A stretch of 64,000 nucleotides of DNA, from positions 9,487,882-9,551,881 of the forward strand of contig NC_061863.1 of the NCBI RefSeq assembly GCF_907164915.1, read 5' to 3'. Shown in pieces: positions 60,060-64,000 of the stretch (its first letter is position 1; the number at the start of each line of letters is the position of its first letter). Source of the DNA: Impatiens glandulifera (Eukaryota; Streptophyta; Magnoliopsida; Ericales; Balsaminaceae). The position numbers and the translations under genes were made by a program. The notes under the pieces are model-generated. The model saw nothing but the letters and a program-made list of their open reading frames with translations. It was not told the origin of the DNA and did not search any database.

Positions 60060-62540
60060 AATCAGAATTTTATTTTATATTTTGAAGGGTTCTAATAAAT
60101 AAAAAAATAAAGGTAGTTATAAAAATAAATTAATTTAAATAATATTTATTTATTTTTAATTTAAAAAAATTAGAATGAATGTTTAATTTAAATAATTTTA
60201 CACTTAAATTTTTATATATAATATCAAAATAAAATATTTATTTTAAATAATAATATATTGATATTTATTTTATTTTTAATTCTGATATCATTTATATTTT
60301 TAATGATTTTTTTTTAATTTAGAAAGATAGTTTTTTATTTTAATGTTTATTTTAATTTAAGATATTTTTAGTGGTGTCAAATTAGTAGTATGAGTTTTAT
60401 TAATTTAGTATGTTTTATATTTTTATTTGTGACATTCTTTTTACATCTATATTCAAATTCACGAAAGTTTTCGAAAATAAATGAGTTTTGTGTTATAGTT
60501 TTATCACATTTTGTGTAAGTCCAATTATTTATTTAAATAAAAACAACTATTATTATTATATTATTTAGATAATAGAACAAATTAATTCTAACTTATTTTA
60601 TTTTTATTTTATTTTATTTTTACTTTTTTTTGTTTTTTCTCTTAAAAAATTCTTTTCTTATTATTATTATCTTTATAGTCAAATTTACATTAACCAATAA
60701 GTTATTTACGAATAATAATAAAGCACTTCTAAACAAAACAAAAAATGATTTTTTTTATTTTTAATAAAAGTATAAAATTCTAACAATATAGAAATAGAGA
60801 AGACTGAAAACTGTAAATTTTTTTAAAATCTCGATAACTATGATTTTTGTTTGTTACACTGTATCTTAAGAGATTGATGATTAACAGATTTTTAAGAATT
60901 TGGCCGTTAAAAAGTATAAATTAGAGGATTTATGTTATTTAAGTATTTTATGAAGACGAGCAAGACACTAAAGTAAACGAGTAAAATCATTGTAAACAAT
61001 TTTCCTTCCTTCACTTGTATTACTTGTGTCAATCTGTAATAATTCTTATTCTTAGAATTTTTTTTTGGTTAATAATGTTCATTTTAATGTTGAAATGTTA
61101 TATAAGATGTTATATACAATTGAAGTTAATTTATCATAACTTAATATTGTTGGACATTACATAGAATATAAGGTTAGAAGATATTTTAATTAGATTATTA
61201 ATGTTTTATTAAATATTTTAGTTAATTTTGTATAAAAAAAAAATTATTTTAATTTAGAAAGTTAACAATTTTACACGGTTATAGTACATTTTAACTTAAA
61301 ATAATTTTAGACTTTTTACACTTAAACTAACCTATAATATTATTTATTTTATTAAAAATGTTAAAATTTTAATTAATAATGTTAACTGTGAAAACTATTT
61401 CTAGTAATACAAAACATTTTTAAACTAAATTTTAAAATCTGATTCTTTTAATGTTATTTATTAAATAAGTCAAATCTTAAATTATTAAGTTATATGTATA
61501 AACAAAGTATATTATAACTAATTTTATACTTTTAAAATAAATTTATAAAATAAATATTTCGTTAGCTAATATAATATATTATAATACCTATTTTATGATC
61601 AAACTATTTAATAATAATAAAAATATAAAAGTTAAAAACTAAATAATTAAAATATTATATAACTTAATAAATAATATAATACTTTTTACGATTAATATTA
61701 GTGACACAAAACTTAAGTAGTAAAGCTCTTAACCGAATCAAATTATTTATTTAGATAGGTCCTTATTATATTTTTCAGATATAAATAGAATAAATTTATT
61801 TTAACATAATTTATTTTTTCTTTTCTTTTTTTTCTTTTAAGAAATTTGTTTCAATTGTTAAACAGTATTGACAACACGGTTCTCCTACCCCCTCACATAA
61901 TAATTTGGTTTTTTATTCTTTATTTTAAATATAATAAAAGTATAAGATTTTAATAAATAAAAAGAACTTATAAAAATAATACAAATAAAAAAAATTAAAC
62001 TTCTGATATAATAAAGTAGGAAAACAATAATAAAAAAAAAACTTATATATTTATTTTAATTATGACTAATTTGTGTTATTTAAATTTAAGAAAAAAAAGA
62101 CCAAGACATGAGTGGCCAAACAAAAACATTACATTATTGGAAACCCAATTACCTCCTTTTCCATTTGCGTCTTTAAAAAGGTTAAAAATATTATAACTTA
62201 ATAATGTTACACATTACATATTTTTATTTTTATTAATGATTTTTATTAAATAGTTAATAAAATTATCACATTAGTTTAAAAAATAAAATTATTTATCACA
62301 CTAATTAAAAAATCAGATTAAAAAGATAACACAACACTACACATTTATGGCACCAATTAAACTTATAACGGTATACTTGAATTAACGTATAATATTATTT
62401 TATTTATTAAATACGTTAACTTTAAAAATTATTTTTTAATAAAAAAAAAAAAATTAGACTAGATTTAAAATCATGAGATTTTTAATTTTAATTATTAAAT
62501 AAATCAATTCTTAAATTATTAAGTCATGTATAAATAAAAG
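60060..62540. other. AT-rich intergenic region upstream of RLI
   Basis: Very AT-rich and low-complexity; no exon, RNA gene or bounded element recognised. Confidence 0.55.
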
Positions 62541-62544
62541 AGAA

Positions 62545-62727
62545 ATGATTAGGTGAGGGAATTTGGTGAGGGAATGACGTGGCATAATTTTATTAGCTGA
62601 AAAAATCAAATAATTTCTCTTTTTTCTCTCTTTCCTCTCACTTTTATATTTTCCAACCAATGAAGATGATGTTACGTCATTCCCTCACCAAATTCCCTAA
62701 CTAAATTCTCTCACTCTATCACTCCTC
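62545..62727. repeat. MITE with GAGGGAATTTGGTGAGGG inverted ends, copy 2
   Basis: The left end GATTAGGTGAGGGAATTTGG then TGAGGGAATGACGT is mirrored by ACGTCATTCCCTCACCAAAT at the right. The interior TTCTCTTTTTTCTCTCTTTC matches copy 1 at 49,655-49,830 in reverse. It is about 180 bp and non-coding. Confidence 0.7.
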
Positions 62728-62729
62728 TA

Positions 62730-64000
62730 AATAAAATATATTATAACTAATCTTATACTTTTAAAATAAATTTATAAAAGAAATATTGTATAATAAAATA
62801 TATAAAAATTTAAAATACCAAACTTAAATAAATAACATCATACTTTTTACAATGAATATTAATGGGTTTTATTGGAAACAAAATTATAACCAAATTGAAA
62901 ATCGTTTGGAAATATTTTAGAAAACAAGATAACTGGGCAAGTGCAACAGACTTTATCCACTTCTATTGATAAATAAATAATTTTATTTGTGTAAATAAAT
63001 TTTAAAAAAAACTAATTATTTAAGTAAAATATATTGATATATATATATATATAATAAACACGATTAATTATAAAAAATATATAATAAATAAGATTAAATA
63101 TATAATAAACAAGATTAATTATAAAAAAATAATAAATATTTTGATTAATAATTTAAATGATATAATAATATTAATTATTTAAAATTAACTAGATATATTA
63201 TATTAAAATTAACTAGATATAATTATTTAAATTAACTAGATAATAAATAGTATTCTTCTAATCATATTATAATTAATTAAAAAATATGTTAAAATAAAAA
63301 TATAATTTAATTTTTATTTATAAAATAAATTAAAATTGATTTTTAATAAAATATAAACTTTTAGTTAAATAAATATTTTTAAAATATATATATAAGTAAT
63401 ATACATATCAACCAAATCAGCATACTCAAACAAAATTTCAGCCCAAACTAAAAACAATTTTCAAAAAAATTAAACATTTATTCAAACTTTTTTTTTGTCT
63501 TGTTTTATTATTTTTCAGATTTCATAATTATTAATTGTTTAAATAATGAAAATTTTATAAAAATATACTTATATCTTCATTTTTTTAGACGTTGCACATA
63601 TAGAAGTGCCTCAACAAACCAAATATATTTTGCACTATTATGTATTTATATTAAAAAATTGAATTTAACTTTTATTAAGAAAATGTTGTCATGAACTATT
63701 ATACGGTTTTATTAAAAATGTTAAGTCTTTTTTTTGGCAAGTTTGCTTAAAATTAATACTGAAATGTTATTTAATTAAATTAATGAACAGAATTACAATT
63801 AAAAACTTTGTAAAATCTAAATCCATTGAATTCATTTATATATAAAGAATTGAACTGCATCAATCAAACTCAACATTTTCAATACTTTGTAATCCAAAAA
63901 AGATTGTAAAATTCATTATAATAAAATAGAGAAATTGAAATACAATTAATAATCTCCTATAGAATTATTAGAAGATCTCCAACTGTTCTTCAAATCATGA
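62730..64000. other. AT-rich intergenic region to the window edge
   Basis: Low-complexity A/T sequence with short direct repeats (AATTAACTAGATATA near 63,184-63,240). No supported gene. Confidence 0.5.

Overview
This window is nuclear DNA of a flowering plant, most likely a eudicot. It is very AT-rich and the coding genes are split by many GT-AG introns. The recognisable proteins (BREVIS RADIX family, a plant-type F-box/Sel1 family, a plant EXS-domain protein, ABCE/RLI with plant-type sequence) are plant ones, and transposable-element relics fill most of the space between genes. The species cannot be fixed from the sequence alone. Exon coordinates were read by eye from splice sites and conserved protein sequence; every joined reading frame closes with correct phases.

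Layout. 1-2,200: SINE and MITE debris, then the first two exons (minus strand) of an FAD-dependent monooxygenase whose remainder is outside the window or lost. 5,182-7,549: a complete five-exon BREVIS RADIX-like gene (minus). 9,829-11,165: a tandemly repeated leader-like segment with a TATA/CT-rich promoter-like region (minus). 11,250-23,540: about 12 kb with no convincing protein gene, carrying several PIF/Harbinger-type MITEs, tRNA-derived SINEs, a probable solo LTR, and an orphan promoter/leader-like stretch near 20.3-20.7 kb. 23,725-31,747: an 8-kb CACTA (En/Spm) element with a TAA target duplication, long palindromic subterminal arrays, two broken copies of its Ptta/En/Spm-type transposase gene and a nested Mutator-like MITE; it sits inside an older MITE. 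32,564-38,196: a 13-exon EXS-domain membrane protein gene (minus). 38,580-44,640: repeats, a probable gypsy-type solo LTR with a nested MITE, and an 829-bp tandem duplication of the LTR end plus flank. 45,001-49,034: two tandem paralogous F-box/Sel1-type genes (plus). 51,320-59,159: a complete 11-exon ABCE (RNase L inhibitor, RLI2-type) gene of 605 codons (minus). Its eighth coding intron holds a 2.8-kb Harbinger-type element whose interior is a giant inverted array of ACGT-core motifs. 60,060-64,000: AT-rich intergenic DNA with one MITE.

The genes do not form a pathway: this is an ordinary plant gene neighbourhood of housekeeping (ABCE), developmental (BRX-like), transport-like (EXS) and fast-evolving F-box genes separated by nested mobile elements. 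The most unusual structure is the ACGT/CACGTTTT inverted satellite inside the ABCE intron. Second are the nested CACTA composite and the repeated leader segments upstream of the BRX-like gene.
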